Assembly (NCBI GenBank): GCA_951804985.1
Contig: OX638130.1
Span: 3,314,501 to 3,378,500 of the forward strand
DNA length: 64,000 nucleotides
Direction: 5' to 3'
Source: Dryomyza anilis
Taxonomy: Eukaryota; Arthropoda; Insecta; Diptera; Dryomyzidae
Within the stretch, counting starts at the first letter, position 1. Each line of letters opens with the position of its first letter. The notes beneath the pieces are model-generated. The model saw nothing but the letters and a program-made list of their open reading frames with translations. It did no database searches and was not told the origin of the DNA. A program made the position numbers and the translations under genes. Shown piece by piece: positions 32,815 to 45,252 of the stretch.

Positions 32815-34369
32815 ACTAACGAACGTTGAAAATTACTTTGGCACAAGTTAATTAATCTCTGAAGCGTTCGCGCGTGTGTCAAAAAAAAACAAAGGTTTTG
32901 GGGGCATTTTTGTGGGCAGCCACTGGGAGAGATGCCTTGCGGAAGAATGTGACGTTGGTAAGGAGGATGGAGGTCCATTGTTAGGAAATCGTATAAGTTT
33001 GCAATATTAGCCAATAAGTTGCGTTAATTTACAAGGAATGCAGTCAAAGTCACCAAATTGACAAATGAGGTGCAGGTATTGCGGCAGTATAACTTCTTAC
33101 ACAGAGGATATAAGTGAATAATGTACTGAAATACCAGAACTCTCCCCCACTTTAAATTGTTGTATACGTAGGTATTGTAATTTCCGCTCGAACGCGTGTC
33201 TAAAGCCAACAGGCAACGACGATTACATGTGCTGCCTGTCAAAATTGACATGTGCCAAAATCTACGCAAATATTGCGGGTGAAAAGACCCAAAAAAAATA
33301 TGAGGGGAAACACAGGAATATAAGTCAAGTGTGGGCGCAGAGTGCAGAAGCGTTTGGTATTGCAAATCAATCCTATGCGTTCTGACATGATATGTTACAT
33401 GGTGCGTAGGTTGAATTTCGATGCGGGAGGGTGCAGTCAGTCTATTTGAGCTAAATTTTTTTCGTATTATTTTGCGTGAATTTTAAGCATTTTTTACATA
33501 TGTTTTCTTTTTGCATTCTTTTTTTTTTATTTTTGGGTTTGTTATTTTGGGATAAGCGCACTGATACTGTGTTTTCCGGTAAGAAAGCGGAAATATTTAA
33601 AAGTGAACGACTGGCTAATCAGGCGTATGTGTGATGACAGGCACTTCTAGTGATGGGAAATTTTGTGATTTTACTTATTTTTATTTTATTTGCATTACAC
33701 AACAAATAGATTTGAGAATGTTGTCTCGTATATTTGTTTCTCGAAGTTCTCGTTTTGACAACATATGCACGGAGGGAAATAAAATTCAAAAACTCGAGAA
33801 AAATTCGACTCGAATTCAAATTTGTTTATTGAATAATAGCAATAAAAGACCACTAAAATTCAAGTATTTATTGTCTGAATATTAAGAAACCAAAAATAAA
33901 CTTACTTATCAAAAAAGTTAACAGTCTTTATTCTAGCGCATTTTGAGAAGTTAATTTATTGATTATTAAAAACCAAAAATAACACTCAAAATTTTTGCTA
34001 TATTCCTCGCAAAATGAACACGTGTTCATGTATCTTACTCCGTATACTTCTTGATTCCTTCTGGATTTTATAAGTTTTTTTTTTCCATGTAACAGATGTA
34101 ATATACTGAATATTGTCGATATCGCAGATCGGCATGTCTTTAAAACCTATTCTTGCAGACTTATATCTCGTAAACAAAGTGTGGATCAAGATGAAAACGA
34201 TTATAGCAAGACTATCTTAACAGAGCTAAAAAGACAGAACTTCGACTAAAAGTAGGAATTATCATAGGACATAACACCTTAAACTCACACCTAAAACGAT
34301 CTTTTTAGGTTAGGCTGTAAGGACTTTGGAAGTAGTATGTCAAAGAGTACGCAGACCACGTGACATTAA
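32815..34369. other. Non-coding stretch
   Basis: Nothing was identified except a short direct duplication of the word AAACCAAAAATAA (33887 and 33970). Small frames are unsupported. Confidence 0.35.
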
Positions 34370-36288
34370 GGGCCGTTTTCACAATATCTAGTTAAATATT
34401 AACTTCCACTTTAACCGAAAGTTTGTTCAAAATTCGATTTTCTTTAATGCCCGTAATTTCAACAACTATATATCTAGCTGTGCTTAGATATCTGTCGTGT
34501 AAATCAAAATTGGTAATTTCTACACTTTACACACCATACCTACTCGGTAATTTGTAGTGTATCTTACACGGTCGATTTCATATAGATACCAATAGATACC
34601 TACTAGGTAAATAAAATTCAAATAAAATGTCAAATTAATTTTAAGATTTGTTGATGTCAAAATATGAAAAATTTTCGGCACAAATTTTGCGGTTTTTTTA
34701 TTGCAAAAAGGCTTTTTAACACAAAGCGTGAACGGAATATCCAAATTTGAACGTGTTCTTACAGTCCCGTTGACACAGTTTTCTGAAAATTTTAACTTTT
34801 TTCATCTGTTTCAAAATATTTTCTGCCTTTTTTTAAATTTTAAAGTTAATTTTATAACATATTTGTCAGAAATATAAAAAGTCAAATGCAAATGATGCCA
34901 TATTTTAAAAAGATTATCTTGGATAGAAACATGTAGGTAACAAATCAGTTAAAATTACGGAACGAAAAGTAGAGCGACAGGGACAGCAAACGACGTCATA
35001 TTTCTTGCCGTTCTTTTGACATTTCTCTTCAGTAAGGTTTGCCCTTTCATGATGGAAAGATATACGAGCCAACAACGAGTCGAAATTATTAAAATTTACT
35101 ACCGAAATTCGGTAGTAAAAATTCGAAAAAATCATCTTCAGCGATGAGGCTCATTTCTGGCTGAATGGCTTCGTCAATAAACAAAATATGCGTTATTGGT
35201 CAGACAGCAATCCACACGTACTCCTGAGTCATCTTTGCATCCAGAAAAAATTACGGTTTGGTGCGGTTTATGGGCCGGCGGCGTCATTGGGCCGTACTTC
35301 TTACTGATGATCAAACCGGCATGTTACTGTGAATGGGAATCGCTACCGTTCAATGATAACCGAATATTTTTGCCCCAATTGGATGATATGGATTTGGAGG
35401 ACGACGATACAAGCCACACAGCGAATGCCACAATCAATTTATTGGAAACCAAGTTTGGAGAACGTGTTATCTCACGAAATGGTCCAGTCGATTGGCCGCC
35501 TCGGTCGTGCGATTTGGCGCCGTTAGACTATTTCCTGTGGGGCTACGTGAAGTCTATGGTCTATGCGAACGTGAAATTGCAGGTAGTATAGGCCGTTTTA
35601 TGCTTGAAAACCGTCGAAAATTGGGTTCAGCGTCTGGACTTCTGCAAGCGTGCCCGTGGTGGCCATGCAAAAGAAATCGAGTTCCATACATAATGGCATC
35701 GAACGTATTTTTACAGGAATAAAAATTTCATTGATATCCAAAACCGTTTTTGTTTAGGTAAAGATATCTAATGGGTACGAACACTAATAGATATCTAATG
35801 GTTAAAATTACGGGCATAAACTGCAGATACTTTAACCGATAGAACATGTTTCCGTTATATTTATAACCAACAGATTTTGACAATCCATTGAAAAAATTAT
35901 GCTGAAATTTGTACAAAAAAATGTTCCCGAAATACCAAAATGCAATGTTGCAAAATATCATAAGGTAAATGGCAATTGAAATATTATCAAAAAGGGCTAT
36001 TGCCATTGCAAATCTGTCGCCGCAATATCTAAATATGACGACAAACAAATTCACAATTTCATGAAAATTTAAATTTGAAAATTAAATTTGAATTAATTTA
36101 TTTATGTCAATTAGTTGCCAGATATGACAGAAAATCTATTACAATATCGTTCTAACCGGTAGTTAAATAATTTGTGTTGGTGAAAATTAAAATATTTAAC
36201 GGAAACTTTATTCTGAAAGTTAGGCTAGCTGCCAGTTAACAAACCTACAGATAAATTTTAACGTAACCGAACATTGTGAAAACGGCCC
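34370..36288. mobile_element. PIF/Harbinger-like element with TAA target duplication
   Basis: The ends read GGGCCGTTTTCACAATATC and, reverse complemented from the right, GGGCCGTTTTCACAATGTTC. TAA flanks both sides (34367-34369 and 36289-36291). A 3-bp TWA duplication and a GGG-CCGTTTTCAC end are typical of PIF/Harbinger. Subterminal words ATGCCCGTAATTT occur on both sides facing each other. No Harbinger transposase frame is seen. The interior is occupied by a mariner relic. Confidence 0.65.
34960..35745 (+). pseudogene. Mariner-like transposase relic, internally deleted
   Basis: The start encodes MERYTSQQRVEIIKIYYRNS (35052-35111, GTCGAAATT... frame), the N-terminal helix-turn-helix of a common insect Tc1/mariner family. 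After a deletion, IIFSDEAHFWLNGFVNKQN (35132-35190) follows directly, then ITVWCGLWAGGVIGPYF, KFGERVISRNG and WPPRSCDLAPLDYFLWGYVK (35480-35560). Several frameshifts separate these blocks, and the DG-CHTA catalytic block is changed to DDTSHTA. It is dead. The subterminal sequence AGAGCGACAGGGACAGCAAA is shared with the MITE at 60472-60814. Confidence 0.85.
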
Positions 36289-36504
36289 TAAGGCAGAGAA
36301 AAAGCGTTACTAATTTATCTGCCCAATCGATTAAAATAAATAAAATTCTAGGCTCCAGGAAATATACGACACCAAGAACCTCAGATAAATGCATACGAAC
36401 ATCTGGATGTAAGAATTTTGAAACGCAACCATAGGACACCATTAAAGATAAAACACAATGGAACAAGTCCGGAAAAAATCCTATTAAAATTGTTCAATAG
36501 AAAC

Positions 36505-36650
36505 TAGAGATGGGCATGTGAGTGAGTTTTCATCACGCACACTCACTCACGGCCTTTTTTGTTCACAATCACACGTGATCATGCTTGATTCACGCGAATC
36601 ACACTAAATCACGTATTTTATGCTATTGTTTTCAGAATGCATAAAAATAC
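36505..36650. repeat. GTGAGTGAG/CACTCACTCAC-rich dispersed repeat, copy 1
   Basis: It starts GAGATGGGCATGTGAGTGAG and contains CACGCACACTCACTCACGG, TTCACAATCACACGTGATCA and ATTCACGCGAATCAC. It is related to 37440-37570 in the same order. GATGGGCA followed by this kind of repeat suggests the end of a hAT-like element. Class uncertain. Confidence 0.5.
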
Positions 36651-37439
36651 ATATTTCATTTGTAATGTTGGTTAGATTGGTCGACCGAGCGGGCACCTCC
36701 AATAAAACCCATATCTTTACAACGCAATAATGATGTTAGGGATTGTGATAAAATATATCTCAATTTGTAACGGAGATCGAAATGTGAAAGACCTTCGATG
36801 TGCTGTTCATATAGAAAGGTAAAAATTGTCTCTAAGAACAATTCTCCGGTAAAGAATTCGTGTAAAATCTTTGAGAATTGTCTCTAAGAAAAATTATCTC
36901 CGGAAAAGAATTATCAATAAAAGAATAGTCCGAAGTAGAATTTACCAGGGATGAATTGATTTTGGGAAAAACTATATTTTAATCGATATTTTTGGTTACT
37001 ACATTTATAACTCGAACGGAACCCCATACGAACCCCTGGAACAAAGTAAACTTAATAAACAAAAGAAAATCAATCCAGAGTTTTCATATATATATGAAAT
37101 TGAAAATAAAACTGTTTACAAAAATGGGTATATCAAAAAAAAACGCATTCTATGCCAATTTCTATAAAACCAAGCAAAAACTATTGACATGACCCCACAA
37201 AAAATTGGCTAGCCAATACTAAGTACGGGGGGGTTAGATTGTTGGTAGAAACCTTGCAAGTTATTCTGAGTTGAAGATGGGGTGTGTATATGACTGTCGG
37301 TTAGCAAGGTTTATTATAATTCTGCATAGTGGTCAGACCTTCCCAAAGCCTTCTGAGTTGAAGTGGTGTATACTTGTACTGTAGTTCAACAAAAATATAG
37401 AAAAATCGCAAATAATAAAAGTGAGATTTTTTATTTTAT
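36651..37439. other. DNA between two related repeats
   Basis: No gene is seen. It could be the interior of one element bounded by the two CACTCACTCAC blocks, but the blocks are direct, not inverted, so this is unproven. Confidence 0.3.
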
Positions 37440-37575
37440 GACGACTCACTCACGAAAAAATTGTACTCACGCACACCCACTCTCGGTATTTTTTGGTCTA
37501 CTCACACTCACTCACAATCACGTGAGCAATTCACGTGAATCCCGCTGAATCACGCTCAAATGCATAGAAACATAA
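37440..37575. repeat. CACTCACTCAC-rich dispersed repeat, copy 2
   Basis: GACTCACTCACG, TACTCACGCACACCCACTC, TCACACTCACTCACAATCAC, ATTCACGTGAATC and GAATCACGCTCAAATGCATA follow the same order as 36505-36650. Confidence 0.55.
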
Positions 37576-40500
37576 AATCAATTTAATAGTCTTTTGTAGT
37601 ATTTAATGGTATTTACCTATTGCAATAGTAATTTATCATATGGACTAATTTTAATAGCAAAAAAACTGCTAATTTTTTAATATTTATTTCAGAGTGTATA
37701 AATTGATGGCAACCTCTACTAAAATTTCAGACAAGATCATGCGATTTCGTCATTTTGGCAGATATCATCATTCTCATAGCAAAATTTTCGTCATTCTCTG
37801 ATTTTTTTTTACATAATATGCATAATTTTAAAATATTTTCTATTTATTTGTGCAGATTTTGCGCAAATATCATTTGCATAAAATAATTTTAATTATACTT
37901 TGTTGCTGCTTTGTTACACGTGTAGCTAAAATTCTTCAAAAAACGTAAAAAATCTGTATTGCACTTGGCTAACAAAAAGCCCAACCGTATGCTTGGCACG
38001 ATCTCTACAAACGGAACCGCAAGGATGCACACGTAAAACGCAGCAGCTTTTCGCATATCATGTGCGCATTTATTGTGGTCACAAGCGGCATAGCCTTTTG
38101 AGCCTTAAACGAATTGTACTTGGTTGTTATTTTTACATTAGCAGCTACTTATGTTATTTCCACATTTTGTTTCTATTTATTTTTTCTTGTCTATTTTTCA
38201 CGTTTTGTGTTTGCCCAGCGCTGTGTTTAATTTTAATGAAATTAACATTCGTATTATTATTATCATCATCCACATGTCTAACGGGCGCTGATTGAAGCAT
38301 CCTCTTCAAAAGGTGTTGGATGTTGGTGGTACAGCTCATATTATGCTAATCTGCAAGTAAAATATTTGAAGACATGCGTAGGTATGCTTTTGATGCTCTT
38401 TTCCTGCATATTTCTTTTTATATAATTTCCACCTTTTTATAAAAACCACATCACGGTGGTTAAAACAGAAAATGGGTATTTAAAAAATTCTAAAACTGCA
38501 CTACCCCTTAAGCATCTAGTGGTATTCCCTCGAAAACGCCCACATATGTATACTGCAAGCTATAAAGATAAAAAACTTCACCCCTCAAGTTCTTTTATAT
38601 TTTCCAACGAGGTATGACTTAGCTATGCTAGTAAAATTACTGCTTCTTAAAAAAAGAACTCACACATTCTATTCTCCACCTACCAAAATCCACGCATTTT
38701 TTCCGCTAAAAACCGCTTTTTTTCAAAAGTATTCTTTTGCCACGCTGTCTTTGTATTTCATTATAACGTTTTTTTTTATGTATTTTTACGTTTAAAAGGA
38801 TTTAACAAATATTCTTTTTACAAATTCTTACACATTTTTCGCTTTACCATTTTAGCTTCGAAAAAAAACATTTTCTTAAATACTTTGTTGCAACGTGCAC
38901 GCTTTTTGCCTAAAATTATGCACAGTTTTGTGAGTTGAAAAAATGAAAAAAAAAACCTTAGAAAATATGCAAAGTGCGCCGAGTCACATGTGTGGCTTTG
39001 GCGTGGTTTTCAACGGCTTGCAACACAAAAAACCAACAAAAATAAGTATTTTCTGTGACATCTTAAAATAAGGTACCATACAACGAATGACACAAAGTCC
39101 TTTACTTTTGCATGGCGCTAATAAGATAAACCAAGTGGCAACACTGCTTGCACTCCTGTCACTTGGTTATTGTTTTGGTTAAATACCCAATTAGCAGTTA
39201 TTTGCTGTTGTGGCGGGAAATGTGGCGAATGGTACTTTCAAATATTTAGACAAGACTTTAAGTAAAATTATGTTCAGTGCATGGAATAAAAAAGAATCAC
39301 AAATCCAGAAGTAATCAAGAGGTATACCGAGTAATATGCAGCTTAACTGAAACTCTGTTTTTTTATGTCAGGCTTTAACAACAACAAAAATGATCGTTAT
39401 TATTCATATGAAATAATAAAAAACCAATTCGCAAATATTCTTCTTGACAAGAAATGGTTATTTTAATGGCTATCAATAAATTATCGTTTTTATATTATGA
39501 ATTCAAGAAATAACTTCTATAAAACGAGTATAATTTCTCTTGAAAATTCATTAATCAAGAATTATACATTCTTAACTTTAGAAACTTAATTTCCTGAATT
39601 TAAATAAATTATCTTGAAAATTTTAAATTTGATCATTTTGCATTCGCGTCGAAATCTTATTGAGCCAGTTTTATTTTATATATATTTAAGTTGTGATTTT
39701 GATACCGAATTCGCCAGTACTGCCGTTCAATAAGAAACTAATAAGCTGCAACCGATATATTTAAAAGATCCGATTTTACAATAATTCATTCTGAGACATT
39801 TTTTGGAATTGTGATTGATGTTCCGAATTCGGTCATTATATTAAAAGAGTATATACTAATTGAACATGTCCGACATAATTCATATTATTATTAGTAACGA
39901 TGCATACTACCATAGTATTTTTGTAGTATGGTAGATTTTATTGAAACCCCCCCATAGCTTTATTTGCTCCAGATGGTAACGTCTGAATTGACGGAAGGTT
40001 TCAATTAGATTTAATCCTCCCATCACATAGAATTCTTTGGCCCCTGATCTTCAATCTCTCAAATGTCAAATAGCGGAAAGTATCGGTTGGGTTCTACCTA
40101 GTACTAATTCTCGATTGTAATGTCGGATGCTTGACAGTGTTGTTTCCTCTCTCAGCACCTTTCTGTCATGTAGTTGAGATCCAGTGTAGATCAAAGAGAG
40201 ATCGTCGTTCTATTTCAACTAAAAATTCTATTACTAACTGAATCCGGATCTCTGAATACCAGAGTCCAGAGATAAAGGTTAACCTTTCCACAGGTTCCTG
40301 AATAACTCTCATTATATAACATTTATTATAAAAATCAGTGAGAAATCAAAAATTAAAGAAAACAAAAAATAAGGTTTTGGTGCGAGAGAAACCTTTATTT
40401 TAGAAAATTTCGATTGCGATTGAACAGCGAGAGATATAAAGGTTTACAAAATATTTCTCTCATTAGTCATTTTTGAGAAGCTGAGAAGCGTTGATGCAGA

Positions 40501-40774
40501 ATTATCTTTTCAGACGACTCCCAATAACATACTGATGGAAAATTTTGATTAAAAATTTAGGTAGTTATCGAAATAAAACCCTAAATGCAAAAATAAAACA
40601 TTTTTTTATCGAAAAAAAAAATATATATATAATATATAAATATTATATATATATTAAAAAATGTTTGGTCGACAAAAACAGCAATTTTCAAGAAATTTTC
40701 AAAAATCTTTAATTAAAAAATGTATTCAAGAAAAAATAAATTTCGAAAAAAAAACAATTTTGTTAAAATAAAAT
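37576..40774. other. Non-coding stretch, partly unique
   Basis: The 37980-38400 part is GC-richer and unique with one GCAAGGATGCACAC at about 38019. The 38400-39300 part is AT-rich. A small hairpin CTACCATA...TATGGTAG occurs at about 39907-39934. AT runs lie at 40618-40655. No gene is called. Confidence 0.35.
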
Positions 40775-40782
40775 GTTTGAAC

Positions 40783-41491
40783 CAGGGGTTGGGAACGGAA
40801 CGAACGAAAAGCAAAAGTTCCGAGCGCAAACGTTTCAATCGGAACTTTTGCTCAAAAGTTCCGGCTCAAAAGTTCCGCTCGGAACTTTTGCATACAAAAA
40901 ACGTTTGAATCGTTCCGACAAAGAACGTTCCGATGAAGAACGATTGATTCGTTCCGTTTAAAAGTTCCAATGTGTATGGATTCACATCTAGGTGTGTCGT
41001 TGGAACTTTTTTTGGGTGAATCGCTTCCTGTGGGCCTAGATACGCATCCAGGTGCGTCAGTGGAACTTTTTCGGGTGAATCGCTTCCTGTGGGCCTAGAT
41101 ACGGATCCTGGTGCGTCATTGGAACCTTTTTGGGTGAATCTGTGCCTGTGGGCCTAGATACGCATCCTGGTGCGTCATTGGAACTTTTTAGGGTGAATCG
41201 CTTCCTGTGGGCCTAGATACGGATCCTGGTGCGTCATTGGAACTTTTTTGGGTGAATCGCTTCCTGTGGGCCTAGATACGCATCCAGGTGCGTCATTGGA
41301 ACTTTTTCGGGTGAATCGCTTCCTGTGGGCCTAGATACGGATCCTGGCGCGTCATTGGAACTTTGTTGGGTGAATCTCTTCCTGTGGGCCTAGATACGCA
41401 TCCGGAACTTTTGCTTTTCGTTCGTTCCGGAACGGAACAATATCGGAACGATTGCCAAACGTTCTTTTTATAGTTCCGGTTTCTACCCCTG
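40783..41491. mobile_element. hAT-type non-autonomous element with internal 60-bp minisatellite
   Basis: The element starts CAGGGGTTGGGAACGGAAC and ends, reverse complemented, CAGGGGTAGAAACCGGAAC. A perfect 8-bp target duplication GTTTGAAC flanks it (40775-40782 and 41492-41499), diagnostic of the hAT superfamily. The subterminal parts are packed with AAAGTTCCG/CGGAACTTT words in both orientations. The centre is a minisatellite. There is no transposase. Confidence 0.9.
40975..41410 (+). repeat. 60-bp minisatellite, about 7 copies, inside the hAT element
   Basis: The unit runs GGAACTTTTTCGGGTGAATC, GCTTCCTGTGGGCCTAGATA, CGCATCCAGGTGCGTCATT (split here). Copies alternate between CGCATCCAGG and CGGATCCTGG variants. 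The units are highly similar, so amplification or homogenisation is recent. Confidence 0.9.
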
Positions 41492-41700
41492 GTTTGAACA
41501 AAAACAACGCAATGGATGAAATCATCTTTTTCCAAAAACAAAAATATTATAAAATTTTAAAGGCGATTCTCCCTATTGGACGTACTTGGGTGTTTCTGTA
41601 AGTTCACTGGAACAGGTTTAATTGTTAGTTTTTAGTTGTGAAATTTAATTCTGCCCATCTCTTCTCTACAATAATATTGCATGGACGATAAAAATCCATA

Positions 41701-42357
41701 TTTATACCCTACACTAAGAGTGAAAGAGTATATTCAGTTTGGTACGCCGTTTGTAACACCCAGAAGGAAGCATCTCCGGTATGGAAAAGTATATATATTC
41801 TTGATCAGCATGAGCTCCTGAGTCGATTTAGCGATGTCCGCCTGTCTGTCCGTCTGTCTGTCCGTCTGTCTGTCTGTCTGTTGAAATCCCTACTACTTTT
41901 AAAATTGAAGAGCTAGATAAATGAAACATATAAATTAGATTACTAATATACCTACGCTGTATGTGTATAAAATGTACATATAAAGATCAATGTATACGTG
42001 CTTAGGTAAACTTTTTTGGTCAAATATATATTGACATCATGCTCAAATACATGATAATAAAGTTTTCCGGCGAAAAGACTTGTGGTTCACAAAAATAAAA
42101 TCGAAATTCGGTACACCTACCCATTTGAAAATATGGATATCAAATGAATGGAAATTCTTCAGCGATTGAATGTTTGTAGTTATTATCAGTATTCGTATAC
42201 CCTGGTGACCTATATAGCACTTTGAATGGTAACCACACATATGTGTAGGGTATTTATAGTCGGCTTAGACCGACTATAATTTTGATAATCCTATCTATCA
42301 TAATTACACCTACTTTAAAATTTCCCATGTGATCTAACCTTCCCAACTGGTTTTCTG
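41701..42357 (+). mobile_element. DINE-1 / Helentron-type element, divergent subtype
   Basis: It starts TTTATACCCTACACTAAGAG and contains GTATGGAAAAGTATATATAT-TCTTGATCAGCAT and TGAGTCGATTTAGCGATGTC, followed by a GTCT/GTCC run (41843-41880). It ends near TTCCCAACTGG. The start differs from the other three copies and matches the fragment at 25165. Confidence 0.85.
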
Positions 42358-42404
42358 TTCTGCTGTCATTTTCTATGAATTCCCTTTAAATGAGACCAAT
42401 TGAA

Positions 42405-42665
42405 TTTTTGGTATACTAACAACCATTAACCAAAGACCTTTAAAATAAAGCTTTTTTTATAACTCTGAACCAAAGACCTTTATTTTTGAAATAAAAAATA
42501 TCTCTCAACCAAAGATCTTTTTTTTAATAAAAGTTATCTCTCAACCAAAGAGCTTTTTTTTTTAAATAAAAGACCAAAGACCTTTATTTTTTTTTAAATA
42601 AAAAATATCTCTCAACCAAAGATCTTTATATTTTTTGAAAAAGAATATCTCTCAGAAAAAAACCA
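42405..42665. repeat. Degenerate tandem repeat with ACCAAAGACCTTT units
   Basis: About six units of irregular length share CTCTCAACCAAAGATCTTT followed by A/T runs and ATAAAA-ATAT. Related words (AACCTTTATTTTAG, AGAGATAAAGGTT) also occur at 40270-40450, on the other side of the hAT and DINE-1 insertions. Confidence 0.6.
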
Positions 42666-43036
42666 AATGGAAATAAAGGTTTATAGTTATTTCAGGTCTC
42701 TGCTGAATACAGAAGTAAAGTAATCTAAGGCTCAGATGAGCAGGAGAAGAAAGAATATGAAGAAGGATTACCAACAGTCTGAATATGCTCTATAAGGAAA
42801 TACTTATTTTACAATTTTTTAGTTCTATTCTACACTAACTTATTGGATTCACTTCTTCCGCACATTTCTTTTAAAGATACAATTATAATTTCTTCGATAA
42901 GATTTTTAGCTATCATGTATAATAATCGCATCATATTGTCTTTGCAATTATGTTATCTGTTAATAATAAGATGAGGCCTCAAGAAACAATGAATCAGTTT
43001 TAACTACAATTATCAAAATTCGACAGCAATGCGAAT

Positions 43037-43944
43037 GGGAGCGGCTTGATATCCCCAAACACAAAATCCCCAAACACAAAAGCCCCAAGGTTTGGAATAA
43101 GCCCCAAACACAAAATCCCCAAACACATAAGCCCCAAACACAAAAGCCCCAAACACAAAAGCATCACACACAAAAGCCCCAAATATTAAATTGTGAAATA
43201 CATAAAAATCCCCAGAATCTGAAATTTTTTCTACAATTTGGGTATGTTAGTTAAATTTTCTTTATTGATCAAAGTGAAAAAGTCCACTCACTTATACTTG
43301 AACAAAGCAAAGCCAGACACTGTTCGGACCTTTAATTGAAGGGTTAGGTGCAACTTATGTTTAATTTATTTCTTTATTTTTCTGCGTTATCAATGTTTAC
43401 TGTGTAAATTGTCAATAATGCGGTTTATATTGATAAAATAAGGCATGTATCTTAGCGTTTGCAAAAGAAAACTTAGACTTATACCAAATTATAAAAGAAC
43501 TGGGAAAATATATGATGGTTCTTAAAACTACAATAGATAAAATAGAATCTGGCGAGAAATGAGTTGAGTAAAATTCGAATGCAGAACAGTACAAAAAAAT
43601 GGATTAAAGCGAAAACATTATATATTGAAAATATATTAGTCACAATATTTCAATATGCAGTAATGCATATCAAATGATATTAATTATTAATTAAAAAGTG
43701 GAAATATTTGACCTGAATAATGTTCAACTACAATGAACTTTAAGACTCTAATAGTTTTAAACCATTCTTTCCAATCTCTATTATTTAACTAATTGTATTA
43801 TAATTTCCTAATTGTGTTTGAAGATTTTTGTATTTGAGGCTTAGTGTTTGGGGCTTTTGTGTTTTGGGGATTTTGTGTTTGGAGATTTTGATTTGGGACT
43901 TTTGTGTTTGGGGATTTTGTGTTTGAGGATTTCAAGCCCAACCC
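43037..43944. mobile_element. Foldback-type element with 15-bp repeat arms
   Basis: The left arm (43037-43185) is made of CCCCAAACACAAAAG/T units. The right arm (43808-43944) is its inverted counterpart with GTGTTTGGGGCTTTT/ATTTT units. The outermost sequence GGGAGCGGCTTGATATCC pairs imperfectly with GGGTTGGGCTTGAAATCC. The 620-bp loop is unique and AT-rich. No target duplication was found. Confidence 0.65.
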
Positions 43945-45252
43945 AAAGTAAATTGATTTGTCAAAATATTTCTATTTTTAAATACTACCAAATTCAATTT
44001 CTATACTATCCCAATAAATTTAATTCGTTTATGCCGCATATATTCCTAACATCATTCCTAACATACATTGACATCTTTTATCTATTTAAGCAAAACTTAT
44101 CTATAATTCAAGAATTTCCTTAAATTTCTGCAAACATTTGTAATTTCCTTATAATACTTTGAATTTTTTTTAACTACAACTAAGCAACGACCCATAACAG
44201 AATTAATAGTTCTTATATCTGTATTGCGATCTAAGATCTTCTATTGCTGATATTTTGCGCACATTTTTCTAAACATTCTGACCAACATGCTACTGATGCC
44301 ATAGTATTATGAAAATCATTACGATTAACTTCTGCATTTCCGCGAGGCTTAATAAACTCTGCGCTTATTTTATGAACTTAACAGCAAATTATTCTGGCAT
44401 TTTTTTATTTCTATTTTAATTTTTTGTGATTCCTTTATCAACAAACAACCAGTGACCCATTTTTGGCTATACAATAGACTGCTTCGCATATTTGTCTTTT
44501 TTAACCTGTGCCCGTCCATGCCGTCTTTGGCAGTGCGTACGTAGCTCAGTTATCGGGCAATAAGATTCCCGCATTCGGTCAACTAATTTGTATATTCGCG
44601 TATATTATGAGTGAACTCATAAACATAGCTATCGGAATTTTTAGATATTCAATGCGTCTGCTGTGTGTTTTCTCTGTGGGCACATTAAACAAGTTGGACA
44701 AAATTTATGGCACACGCTACTGACATGCAAATTAATTTGCATACAATGAAGGTGCAACATGGGAGAAGAACTGTATGAACAAAATATTGAATAATAGCAG
44801 AATGTTTATTTAACGATGATTACTTAACAAAGTTCTAGAGAAAAATTGCAATATTCTTGATTAAATTATAGAATATGGAAATTTAGAAGGTTTTTGATAG
44901 CACAAGAAGTCGTATTTTGTGATTGCTTGAAATTTTTGTATACTATGAACATAATTAAAAGCTTACAATTAAATATAGGACATCTAAATTAAAACCAAAA
45001 AAAAAAAAAAATTAGGAAATGTAGTTTATTTCAGGGATTTATGGAACCCCTGAACAAATACCTAGACCTTCGATGCTTCGAAACTTCCCAGTATACCACA
45101 ACTTGGAGCCTCCAGTGTATTGAACAATTCTCGTTATTATATCGAAACTAATTTCTGTATGCAATTGTTAAGAAAGTTTCTCAAAAAATTGTAAAACTGT
45201 AAATACATTTCTGTTTGATTCTTTCTGTTTTTTTATTGTCATTGCAGATGAC
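43945..45252. other. Non-coding stretch
   Basis: No gene, RNA or repeat could be supported. The frame at 44508-44723 has a hydrophobic stretch but no start context or homology that I can cite. Confidence 0.35.

Noticed and set aside
43120..43180. Possible CRISPR-like array of CCCCAAACACAAAAG
   Set aside because: Contiguous simple tandem repeat without spacers, in an animal genome.
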